From assembly GCA_027922465.2 (NCBI GenBank), contig BQMF02000069.1:372001-436000 (forward strand): a DNA stretch of 64,000 bases. Reading direction: 5' to 3'. Shown piece by piece: positions 21,932 to 32,456 of the stretch; the stretch's first letter is position 1; every line of letters starts with the position of its first letter. The notes below the pieces were generated by a model that made no database searches, was not told the DNA's origin, and worked only from the letters and a program-made list of their open reading frames with translations. The position numbers and the translations under genes were made by a program. Source of the DNA: Turritopsis dohrnii (Eukaryota > Cnidaria > Hydrozoa > Anthoathecata > Oceaniidae).

Positions 21932-24844
21932 CTTAAAAGAAGAAAATGTTTGCGGAAGAAATTTTTGTGGAATATATTTTTGCCGATAAATTATTTAGAG
22001 ATTTTTCAGAACATAGTCACAAGAAAAATAGTCTGGAAGATGCGGCCCTAAACGACCGATTTGCAGCATGAACCTCAAATTGATACGGCCCGTACAATTA
22101 TGGTGCAAAAAACAAGCAGGAGTAGCAGCAAGACAGGAAGATTTCTTTTCTGGAGATGCTCCTTGATGCAATTTTTGCGGCTATTGATCACAATCTGAAA
22201 TCAGTAAGTGGTCAGTCAGATGAGGGATGTATTTTAGTTGTTGGTGATATGCCTGTATGACTCTTCTTGTTGGGCATCGTTTACTTGTAAACATTTCAAG
22301 AAAGGTTTGCCTGGTAGAACGTGTTCTAACTCCTGGTTTAATTTCCAAACATGATAAATTCTACGTCCTCTAAAATTGCAGAAAAAATGCTTCACACGTT
22401 TTTGAAAGGAAAATCATGGAAAAAACTGGTCGAAGAGGGTTGTTATCCTGACCTACAGTTAATAAAATGTGATGTTGTTTGGCTTTATACTTTCAAAGAT
22501 CATCATGGAGATACTGATAAGTTTTATTCAAAAATTTATACATGTGCATTGAACAAGTTTCAAGGGATCAGTAAGAAGTGTTCTGTAGTTGTGGGCTTTT
22601 AAATTATAAATCATATTTTGGCTCACTTAACTGATGTTAAAAGCTTTCAAGAAGAATTTTAACTGCAAAGATACTGAAAGATTTTCAATTATTGCTTATT
22701 TGAATGGATATGTATTTGGGAATATATGTCAATGAATACGTTTCAAGAAAGCTTAATAATCGACATTGTTTATCAGTTCTCTTGCTGGAAAATTTGACGA
22801 TATCACTGCATGTTTTCTGGAGCACAAAGTGATTGACGTTCATGATTAAAATGGATTTTGGAATGTACGTCTTAATATATTTTTACTGCTGTTGACAACA
22901 AGGAAAGCACTTGGTGAAAGATTCCTACATCCTTGACTTATTTCTAAAATAAGGACCAGAGATGACCATGTTATGAGATAATGAAGCAGCTTCATATTTC
23001 TTTTTGTCATAATAGCATAACAGGGACTGCAGAACAGAAGTTTATTTTTTGTTGTTAAAATTTCTTATGTTAAGGAAAAAAGATATATAATTATAGATTG
23101 TCTTGTTGTGGAACTTGATGGTGGAATACTTTTGACTGGTAGGGTTTAAAGTAGGGATATATCCTGAAATCAAAGTTGCATATGGGAAAACAGGAAGAAA
23201 TGGGCTTATCATAGATATATACTTTGTAAAGGAATACATTTTTGTTAGATATTTTTTAAAACATTTTGTAACAATTTTATTTAAAAGACTTTGTAAGTAA
23301 TAAATGACACTTGTAAATCAAATGATAGAAAATGATAAAATTCTATAAAAGTATATTGCAGAAAGCTTTTCGTAAAATTTTATAAGTAGAGCACCTAAAC
23401 AAATACAAGAATGATCAATGGATAATGGTCATTATCTTTGTCTTTGTAGAAATAGAGTTATCTGATTCTCTAAGGGCCTTGTCTAGAAATTGGCTGTTAT
23501 ATATAAGAAGTTTAATAAATATATATAATAAGTTTTTCAGTTTAATATTTTTTAGCAGACGAAGATTTCTTTGCAATAGAATTTCATAATTTTATTTATT
23601 TTAATTTCATTTATTACTTACATTGTTGAAATAGCATATTTTGTAACAAGAGACTTTATAAACACAATATATTGTACACATATACTTCTAGCTGTAGCTG
23701 GCTATATGCATAAAAATAGTAAAGAAAATTTCATATGATAGAACCTATTCCCCTTCCCAATTGTTGTTCTTCGAAATAACATTCACATAACATATTGTGT
23801 ATATTCATTTTCTTAATTTGCTCGAGGGTTATCAACGAACCATCCTGTCTCTCTGTGTCACAACATCCACCCATTTCGATCGCTAATTCTCGCTATACTC
23901 TTCGTCTCCTGGAGGAAGACGAAATATAGGGATACCTTGAGTTTATTTAACAGCCAAAAATGGTGAAACTTGCAACTGGAAGACCAGAGGAAGTGAAAAA
24001 TAATTCAAAAAATCTAAAGCTTCCAGCCTGATTTAAAGATTTTTTGCACCATAAAAAAGCATGGGTTCTAGTTTTTCACGGAACCCGACTTATTCATAAG
24101 AAACGGCCCGAAAACGGCCCTGATTCCAGACTAGTTTTTTTCTTGTGACTATGTTCAGAATTAATTTTTGTGGATGCAAGAAATTTTTAATAAATTCGAA
24201 AGTAGGGAAACACCTAATTCAGTGCCTGGGTGTATTGTATATATATATACAAACTTTAGTTGGAACGGAAATAGCAGATTTATGGAATAACATCTATTTC
24301 TCACCAGCTATAATATCAAAACAGAATACTAAACTGTAACAAACAGATAATGTTGCTGGGTCTTATCTTTGTTCAGGGAAGGTTAATCAGTCTAGGTCTA
24401 CTTTCCATAAAGGTAAAGTGCAAATAACAATAAAAACTATGATACCTCCACAGACATCGTTTCTCAAAGTAAAGGCAACAGTACGAAGCACGAAGAAACC
24501 TGTTGCAAGTGCAGATGCTGATTCTATTGTTATTTACAAAGAGTAATAAATATATAAGTCCTTAGATGTTAAATAACCTTGACTTCTTTCCTTATCATTT
24601 TCCAAACGTTTTGTAAACACAAGACTTTCATGCAAAGTGAAACGTGAAAAACCAATTCTTTACGGGTAAAAAAGTTTGAGCATTTTGCAGCAGGGTAAAT
24701 CTTTGCGGATGAAAAATTTTCGAAAATTTTGCGGAATACCAATATTTATTCATTTTTGCGGATTTGAATAAAATCCGCAAAAATAAATTCCACAACAAAA
24801 AGTTCCGTACAAATTTCTGCCGCAAACAATTTCTTCCTTTTAAG
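21932..24844. mobile_element. Probable DNA element defined by two nested pairs of inverted repeats
   Basis: Outer pair: CTTAAAAGAAGAAAATGTTT at 21932-21995 against its complement near 24770-24844. Similarity continues through TGCGG, AGAAATTT and TGTGGAAT-TATTTTTGC. Inner pair: GAACATAGTCACAAGAAAAA plus TAGTCTGGA at 22009-22037 against 24125-24156. The interior holds no recognisable transposase. A small plus frame at 22351-22602 (83 aa, KMLHTFLKGKSWKKLVEEGC) has natural-looking composition, but I do not recognise it. It may be a non-autonomous element or two nested ones. Confidence 0.5.
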
Positions 24845-25914
24845 ATACAGACTGTTATGTTGGAATGTGTTTTGATTTACGTTTGCTCTTGTAAGGAAAA
24901 TTGACATTATATATACGAAATAAAATATCATATACAATATCAAAACAGTATACGTGATCATGGAATAGAATGAATATTGTTGGATTACATGACTATCCCA
25001 GGAGGAGGCACATTCAACCAGATTCTTTCTATAAATGTCTCAATCCTGTGTGTATTTAATATTTTACGTATTAATTGGTTTCCTGAACTTCTTTTTGCAA
25101 AATGCAACATCAGGTTTTTACTTGCAATTCTTGTAATGTACTCCTTGAATTAACAACTGGTTGTTGTCCACCACATGTAAAAAGGAGGTTTCCTTCATAT
25201 GGTTGTACATCTATTACGTGTTTTCAGCAGTTGGGCTACATTTACATCAGGATGTAAAATACAAATAAGTCTTCAGCTTGGTTTTTAATGATGAACTTTC
25301 AAATTTGCACTGAAATCACAGATTCAATGCTCTACTGTTCCAAGCATCTAATTACCATCCATCATATCAACAAAAAAAACGTCTGTAACATTATCTCCAT
25401 TTGTTTTCTCTTTTACGTTCATTCAAAAGTGTTAACAAAACTTTTAGAAAAACATTGAATTAAAACGTTTTTATTTCCATCGTTTAACGTTTGAATCTCT
25501 TGAATCATCTTAAAAGCTGGGAGACAATATGCAAAACTCTTCCACTGCCCAACTGCACTGACTGAAAAAAATGGCGCACTACTTCACTGAAGACTAGCCT
25601 CTATTCTTATCTATCTTGAGTAGGCCTAAGTTCAATACTGAACCGAGGCTATAAAAGTGAACGGAGAAGATGATGAAGAAGGAAACTGCCGGTTTTAACA
25701 TATATTTCGCCCTATGGGGAAATATATAAAAAATATTAAATGTAAAAAATAGATGGCAGTTGTCGGCCACCATACATAAGTATGTTTAATCACCTTCTCC
25801 ATTCTGTTTGAGCTTCAAAGAGTCTCTTACAACACTAAGTGCTCAACCGACAGTCAATTTTATCTTGTACCCTTCATTCATTTTTCGATAAAAATAATTT
25901 CAAACAGCGTCATT
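24845..25914. other. Gap upstream of the ShKT-trypsin gene
   Basis: No coding sequence is recognised. The last few hundred bases are the likely promoter region of the gene starting at 25915. Confidence 0.4.
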
Positions 25915-27029
25915 ATGGAATACTGGTTATTGTTTGGGATATTTCTCTTTGCTTCAAAATTTTCTAGTATGTTTACAAGTACAATCACGGTAGACTAAAA
26001 TGTACATAATGTTTTTCAATAATATTTTCAGGAAATTTGTCTGCGGTGATAATGATATCGTTATATTTGTATTTTAACTTTTGAACTGTTTAGAAGCCTG
26101 CAAGGACAGGGTAAATGAACAGACTTGTCTTTTGTGGAAGTACAGAGGAGAATGCAAAGTTTCACATTACTTCTGCGAAAAACCATGCGGATTTTGCACA
26201 ACGAACACACTTCCTCCAGCCAATTCCTCATCTGCTCCAACAACATGCGGCAAATCAAGTGTTACACAGAGTCGTATTATCAACGGTGTGGATGCTAAGC
26301 CTGGTGCCTGGCCATGGATTGCATCGTTACAAAGTATGATGACCATTTCTGTGGAGGAACGTTGATAGCTTCAAACTTGCTAAGTACTATTTTGTCTTTA
26401 ATATCTATACTGAGAGTTGGGGAAAAGTTGAAGCATGTTTTAATTTCATCTCATTTTTAATTTCGTAATTTGAGTTTGAATTTCTTTTTATTTAGGTTCT
26501 GACGGCTGGCCATTGCGTCAAAAAAATCAAAAGCGACTATCACCTATACAATGTCAAACTTGGTGCACACAATCACACTAGTCGTAGTAAAGCACACTTA
26601 CAAGTTAGGTACATCAAAGCTATTGCAACACATCAGAAATTTAGCATGAAAACGCGCATTGCTGATTTGGCAGTGATTGAATTAAGAAGACCAGCAACAC
26701 TTACTAACCGAGTAGGTTTGGTGTGCCTTCCAGAAGAAAATAAATATCCATCTCTTGGTAAACAATATTATCTTGCAGGTCAGTTTCACGACCTTAATTC
26801 CATCACTATCTCACTGGACGGTTCTCGTCATGAACATCAACCACTCCCAATCTAAATAGACTGAGCAATAGTACTTATCGACGGCTATTTAAAATCAGAG
26901 ACGTGCCACTCGTAATCCTGGTGTTGTTAAGCCTTGAATGGTCAGTTGCGTAACTGCATCATGACACTACTCCTTACTTTCCATCTTAACATCCTCTTCG
27001 ATATAATTCAATAAATGTTATCTCTAAAG

Positions 27030-27685
27030 CTTGGTTCCCACTAGAGCAAAAATGAGATAGAAATGAGATAGAAATGAGACAGAAATGAGATAAGATTTGA
27101 GATGAGCGATCGATCATTCACACTATATCTCAAATTGATATCAAAAGCACCCAGACAAGCTACATAAGTGAAAAAGGAAATATGGACGATATCAGTCTAT
27201 AATTTTGAGAAAGAAACTCTTAGTTATTTTATTTTTACGACGAATGCGAAGAAAACGCTTACTAAAACAAAAAGATCGGCAACGTAGACGAATTTCGGTT
27301 CGTGTAATATTTCAGAGACGAGGAAAACATGCAGAATTTCATCGTCTTGTTCAGGAAATGAAGTTTCACGATATAGAACTTTTTTCTGTACGTGCCACGT
27401 GAAGTTCTTGTTCGTCGAAATCTATAAAGATTCTGTTTAAAAAGTCATTATAATTCTTTAGATACCTAAGAATGTCACCAAACCTTTTTGAGCACTTGCT
27501 TTCTATAATAGCTCCCCTAATTCAAAAGCAAGAAACAAAGATGAGAAAACCAATATCATCAGCAGAAAGACTTGTTTTTACCCTGAGGTATTTGGCAACG
27601 GGTGATGCTGAGATCAAATATTCTGAAAATTACATAGAGCATTCTCATTACATTCGAAAATTATCTCATCTCATCCTATCTCATT
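27030..27685 (+). pseudogene. Harbinger (PIF)-type transposase, 5' fragment
   Basis: Two exon-like pieces are seen: 27205-27390 with RRISVRVIFQRRGKHAEFHR and LVQEMKFHDIELF, and 27464-27640 with YLRMSPNLFEHLLSIIAPLI and PISSAERLVFTLRYLATGDA. Both match the N-terminal part of HARBI1-like nucleases. The likely left terminus CTAAAGCTTGGTTCCCACTA is at about 27026, followed by repeats of AAATGAGATAG. The catalytic C-terminal part is absent. A short matching end, AACCAAGCTTTAG, at about 31943-31955 suggests LINE-B landed inside this element, but the match is only about 13 bases. Confidence 0.72.
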
Positions 27686-28042
27686 TTTTTTTTTTTTTTT
27701 TATTTTTTTTATTTCGCCAATATCATATACAAATCTCAAATATAATCGTATATAATGGCTGGAGCAAGCAGAAGGCAGAAGTGCCTTATCATCAAGCCCC
27801 GTGTTATAACAACTAGTTTACTTTTTCAATATACTACTACTAATAATATAATATATACAAAAACAAGAAAACAAAGTACCTATCTGGGCAGAAATATTTA
27901 CAAGCAAAACGTATGTACAGTGTGAAATGAAAAGGAAAAAACAAACAAACAAATATAAAAATGAAAATGAAAAATTAACGAAAGATACCAACATAACTAG
28001 AGAGGAAAAATGGCATGCTAGGCGTTGTTGAAATATAACAGC

Positions 28043-31000
28043 CTAAAAAAACTGAGAAAAATCAATGTCACTGTTAAGCAACTTCATTTTTACAGATCTT
28101 TTGAAATGGTAAACAGACCTAGTGTTCTTTTCTGCATTTTGCAAGATATTGTTCCATAGGGCTGGGCCACGATGGGCAATGGAAAAGGTTGTTACTTTAA
28201 GGTGTTTTTGAGGAATTTTGTAGTTATTCCTTGAATATCTAGTATTATATTTATTTTGGACTCTGGAAAATTGGTTACGGAAAGTTATTGGGGTAAGCTC
28301 GAGCTAATTTTTAAACATGAAGGTTAATACTTGGTATATGTTTAATTTGTAGATACTAAGAAACCCAAGTTTCTTTAATAAAGGTTCGGAGTGTGTAAAT
28401 CGATCTACACCGAAAATAATCCTGCAAGCGTGTTTTTGTTTGCAGTAAAGTTTCTTAAGCTTTGTTTGGTTAGTACTTGCCCATACTATGTTGCAATAGG
28501 TTAGGTAACTATGTATAAATGAGAAATATAGTAATTTTAAGGATTTTAAGTTGACATATGGTTTTGCTATGCGAAGTATTCCGAGGTTTTTAGAAATCTT
28601 ATCTTGGATAACATTTATATGATTCTTCCATGTCAAATTTTCATCAAGAAGAACTCCTAGGAATTTGATGAATTTTTCCCTTTTTATCTCATTATGGTTA
28701 ATTAACAGTTTCGGTAATTTCAATGGCAAATCATCCACACTTGAAGGCTTACAAAACAAAATATATTTAGTTTTATTTATATTTAGAGAAAGTTTATTAC
28801 TTCTGAACCATTCTTCAATATTTCTAAGCTCTTTGTTCACTATATCAAAGAGTGATTTTATATTTTTATGTGAATAAAATAGGTTAGTGTCATCAGCGAA
28901 AAGAATGAAGTTTAAAGTATTAGATGCTCTGTAGAGATCATTTACATATAATAAAAAGAGCAAAGGGCCAAGAATGGATCCTTGGGGTACACCACATGTT
29001 ATAAGTTTAAGAGATGTTCTTTTTGATCCATACGAAACACATTGTTTTCGATTAGTGAGGTAGTCTTTAAACCACAAGAAGTTATTATTGCGTACACCAT
29101 AGTGTTTTAGTTTCGATAGAAGAATTTTATGATCAACTGTATCAAATGCCTTCGAGAGATCGATAAAGACTCCTAGTGTGTATAGATTATTATCAAAAGC
29201 ATCACTGAGATCGTTCACTAGGTTTAATATTGCATGGTCAGTAGAATGCCCTTTCTGAAACCCAAATTGTTTCTGGTACAACATGCTGTTGTCAATAAGA
29301 TATTTATAGAGTCTATTGTACATTATGCGCTCCAGGATTTTTGAAAAGCAAGGAAGTATCGATATCGGTCTATAATTCGAGATATTAGACTCTTCTCCTG
29401 CTTTGAAGCTAGGAATTACTTTTGCAATCTTCATACTATTTGGGAATTTCCCTGTATTGAGAGAAAGTCGAAAAATATGCAATAGGGGAATTTTGATGAT
29501 ATCAAAGGTGTGTTGAATAACATTTACGCTGATGTCATCAATTCCTGGACTTTTATTGGATTTAAGACTTTTAAAAGCGTCAAGTAGTTCAGTTTCTGTC
29601 AAGTTTGACTCTTGCATGATGTTATCGAACTCTTCAAGAAAGAACATCGGTGGCTTATTTGAGGCAGGGATTTTTTCAGCTAAATCACATCCTACTCTTG
29701 CATAAAAATCATTAAAAGCACTTGCAATTTCCCTTTTACCATATACAAGTTTTTTATTAGTTTCAATAAATTTTGGTAAGCTACTTTTCGAACTTTTTGT
29801 TTTCCCTAAAATTTCCTTGATAACGCCCCACGTTTTTTTGGTATTTGCACTATTTTGGATCAATAATTTCGAGTAATATTCTTTTTTAGAATTTTGTTTA
29901 ATTTTATCAAATAGATTTTTGTAAGTTTTATATTTACTTTCATTTCTGTATGTTTTGCTCTTTAGAAATTTTTCGTACAGTCTTTGTTTTCTTTTCGATG
30001 ATTTAAGTAGACCTGACGTCATCCATGGGCTGAGGAGACTTTTTGGCATTAGGTTAAACTCTTTTACAGGAAAAACTTTGTCATATTGTATAGAAAAAAG
30101 CTTCAAAAACAAGTCATATGCGCAATCAACATCACTGGACTTCTGAATTAGTTCCCAGTTCATCTCAAGGAGAAGATCACGAAAATAGGATATCGATCTT
30201 TTATTGATAAAACGTTTTGAAATAGATGTGGATGTGTTAGATGTGTCTTTAATTATGTCCTTGATTAATAGAAAGGTTGGAAAATGATCAGTCAGATCAG
30301 TCTGTATTACACCAGAACATAAACCGTTTTGATTATAATGATTATTCGTAAAAATATTATCAATCAAAGTTGATGTGTTCCTAGTAACTCTTGTTGGTTT
30401 ATTTATTGTCGGAATTATGTTATACTGAAGGATCAAGTTCACAAAATCTTTAATTTTTTTGTTTGCATAATCTAATAAATTTAGATTTAGGTCACCAGAA
30501 ATGAAAATATGCTTGTTTGAGCGACTTACGTGAGAAATATGAGATTTTAAGTGATCTTTGAAGAGTTTAAAGTTACCAGCAGGTTGTCTATACATGGTTG
30601 TAATTATAATATTTTTACCGCTACCATTTATGATTTCGACACTTAGAGACTCACAATCAGAATTGTTAATTGTTAAATCCTTGCGCAACTTGAAAGAAAT
30701 GGAGTTATGAATGAATACACACAGACCTTCCCCAACTTGGTTCTCACCTGTACGTGCTTGATGAGCTACTGAGTAGTTAGGTATGTAACTCGTCTCCTTT
30801 ACACCAGGTTTCCGTAAGTGAAATAATTTTAAATTCATAGTTAATATTACCCAGCATTGATTTGAAGTTGTCAAAATTCTTGTGCATGCTTCGAATGTTT
30901 ATGTTTAGTATTGAAAAATTCAAAGGATCGAAATTTGTTAAATAGTTTGAGAGATCAGCAAGAGAAAAACTTCTAGTTTCGAGATTTTGTCGATCAAAAA

Positions 31001-31079
31001 AGTTTATATCTGGGTCAGAATCATCATTTAGAGTGATGTGACCAAGTTGGCCAAAAATTGAGAAGGTTGAATCATCCAT
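28043..31079 (-). pseudogene. LINE-B ORF2: APE endonuclease + reverse transcriptase, two lesions
   Basis: The start region (31079 leftward) encodes MDDSTFSIFGQLG and the endonuclease beginning LNINIRSMHKNFDNFKSML and SLTETW. A one-base shift near 30800 moves into the long frame (856 codons) with ISGDLNLNLLD, TDHFPTFLL, the reverse transcriptase motifs FIDLSKAFDTVDHKILLSKL, CGVPQGSILGPLLFLLYVND and catalytic FADD. An in-frame TAG at 28304-28306 interrupts the C-terminus, but the same frame clearly continues (TPITFRNQFSRVQNKYNTRY, HRGPALWNNILQNAEKNT) to a natural stop at 28043-28045. The element is therefore only lightly damaged. Confidence 0.9.
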
Positions 31080-31126
31080 TTTAAAAACAAATCACTCCTG
31101 AATAATTATTAACTATTTGCTCGTTC

Positions 31127-31819
31127 CTAATTTATTTTAACTATTTTGTCATATTTCAGACGAAATCGTTCACCTCTTTCCCTTCTGTCTTTAACATCAT
31201 TCCATAATTTTCTTCTGATCTCCACCGTCTTTTTCGAAAAATCTTCATAAATGCTAATATTTGTGCCCTTCAACTTATGTCCTCTTTGAAGTATTCGTTC
31301 TTTATCTTTGTAGCTTAAAAGTTTCAGGACAATCGTACGTGGACCTCTTTCAACGTTTCTCTTTCCTGTCCTGTGCGCTCTTTCTATGTTCACATTTTCA
31401 ACACCCAACTTATTCACAAACATATTCAACACTTTATTTTCGCAATCTTGCCAAGTTTCTTCTTCGCTTTCCTTGATGCCGTCGACTCTCAAATTGTTCC
31501 TCCTACACCGATCTTCCAACATTCTGTACCGGTCTTTTGCTTCTTCCGAATCTTTCTGCATCTTGTCAAACTTTTCATGTATGGTTTTAATTTTTTCATT
31601 AAAATCCTCTTCCTGAAAGTTAATTGTCCCTTTCATATCATCCACATCTTTTTCCACTTTTTCTATTCTCTTCACTGTATCAGTCAACACTTTTTCCAAG
31701 TTTCCAAGTCGATTATTTAAAATTGTAAAGTTAGCACTGATTATATTCGTTAGATTTTCTTCCTGTGTCTTCAATAACTCTTTCATCATTTTTTGTACAT
31801 TTTCCATTGTGAACTCCAT
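31127..31819 (-). CDS. LINE-B ORF1: L1-type nucleic-acid chaperone
   Basis: An intact 230-residue frame. An N-terminal coiled coil (about residues 10-105, heptads rich in Leu, Ile, Glu and Lys) is followed by an RRM-like segment (RRNNLRVDGIKESEEETWQD) and a basic C-terminal domain (ISIYEDFSKKTVEIRRKLW). This is the layout of L1-type ORF1 proteins, which trimerise and bind the element RNA. It lies 48 bases upstream of ORF2. Confidence 0.9.
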   Translation of the reverse strand: MEFTMENVQKMMKELLKTQEENLTNIISANFTILNNRLGNLEKVLTDTVKRIEKVEKDVDDMKGTINFQEEDFNEKIKTIHEKFDKMQKDSEEAKDRYRMLEDRCRRNNLRVDGIKESEEETWQDCENKVLNMFVNKLGVENVNIERAHRTGKRNVERGPRTIVLKLLSYKDKERILQRGHKLKGTNISIYEDFSKKTVEIRRKLWNDVKDRRERGERFRLKYDKIVKIN

Positions 31820-32456
31820 GATTTTGTAAAAGTAATAAAAAAATTAGTAAAGTAATATTGTAGCATAAATATAGTTAAAAAGTTATATGAATTGCGCTCG
31901 TAAAAACACGTCTGTACTCAATGAGAGTCCAAAGATCTCTATAACCAAGCTTTAGTAGACAAAAAAGAGAAATATTTAAGAATCTTCGTGCCACTGCCAT
32001 ATTGAAATTGCATTTAAATATAATTGAACACTATGTTAAATATTTACAAAACCAAACCAAAACAAGGCATTTTGATCCCATTGCATTGAAGTTCAACTCA
32101 GTTGCAGAAAGACAAAGTTGAAAATCCTAAGACAATACCATTAGAACTTCATCGTATTAATTTGGGGAAGTATCAAACATCCTGGTCGCTCTCACCACAC
32201 TTTCCAACAAACAATGCTATCAGTAGTCGAAAGTTGGCATTGCAAGTATGAACAAGAGGTGTTTTGTGTCGGTAATGGTTTCAAGAACTAAACTGATGGA
32301 AAACAACAACCAAATGCATGTCGTGGCGATTCTGGTGGTCCTTTGGTCTGTCAACAAAGCAAGGGATCCTGGCAGTTGGAAGTTGTTGCTAGCTTTGTGC
32401 ACAACTACTGCAAATATTACACAGGATATGCACCAGTTAACAAACATCTTTCGTGA

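Larger units (their letters stand above)
27686..31940 (-). mobile_element. LINE-B: nearly full-length two-ORF non-LTR retrotransposon
   Basis: Read leftward: a 5' UTR (about 31820-31940), ORF1 (31127-31819), ORF2 (28043-31079), a 3' UTR, and a poly-A tail seen as a T run at 27686-27703. It sits in the last intron of the ShKT-trypsin pseudogene in antisense orientation. The exact 5' end and target duplication were not resolved. Confidence 0.85.
25915..32456 (+). pseudogene. Secreted ShKT-domain trypsin-like serine protease, degraded
   Basis: Exon 1 (25915-25966) is a signal peptide (MEYWLLFGIFLFASKF) with donor GTATGT. Exon 2 (26094-26379) joins in phase and encodes a six-Cys ShKT domain, then the trypsin start RIINGVDAKPGAWPWIASLQ. 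Exon 3 (26496-26778) has VLTAGHC (catalytic His) and RIADLAVIEL (catalytic Asp). Exon 4 (about 32163-32456) has ACRGDSGGPLVC (catalytic Ser) and ends in a stop. Lesions: a one-base loss near 26331, the exon 2 donor reads CT where GT is expected (ctaagt), an in-frame TAA at 32289-32291, and no clear acceptor for exon 4. The last intron (about 5.4 kb) holds a Harbinger fragment and LINE-B. ShKT plus trypsin fusions are common in cnidarians. The protein is a protease, not a demonstrated toxin. Confidence 0.88.

Noticed and set aside
26094..26200. Free-standing ShK-type toxin
   Set aside because: The Cys-rich domain is fused in frame to a trypsin-like protease start and belongs to a secreted protease gene, now broken.
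31261..31720. Plus-strand frames of 71-115 residues
   Set aside because: Antisense shadows of LINE-B ORF1, which has clear coiled-coil and RNA-binding features on the other strand.
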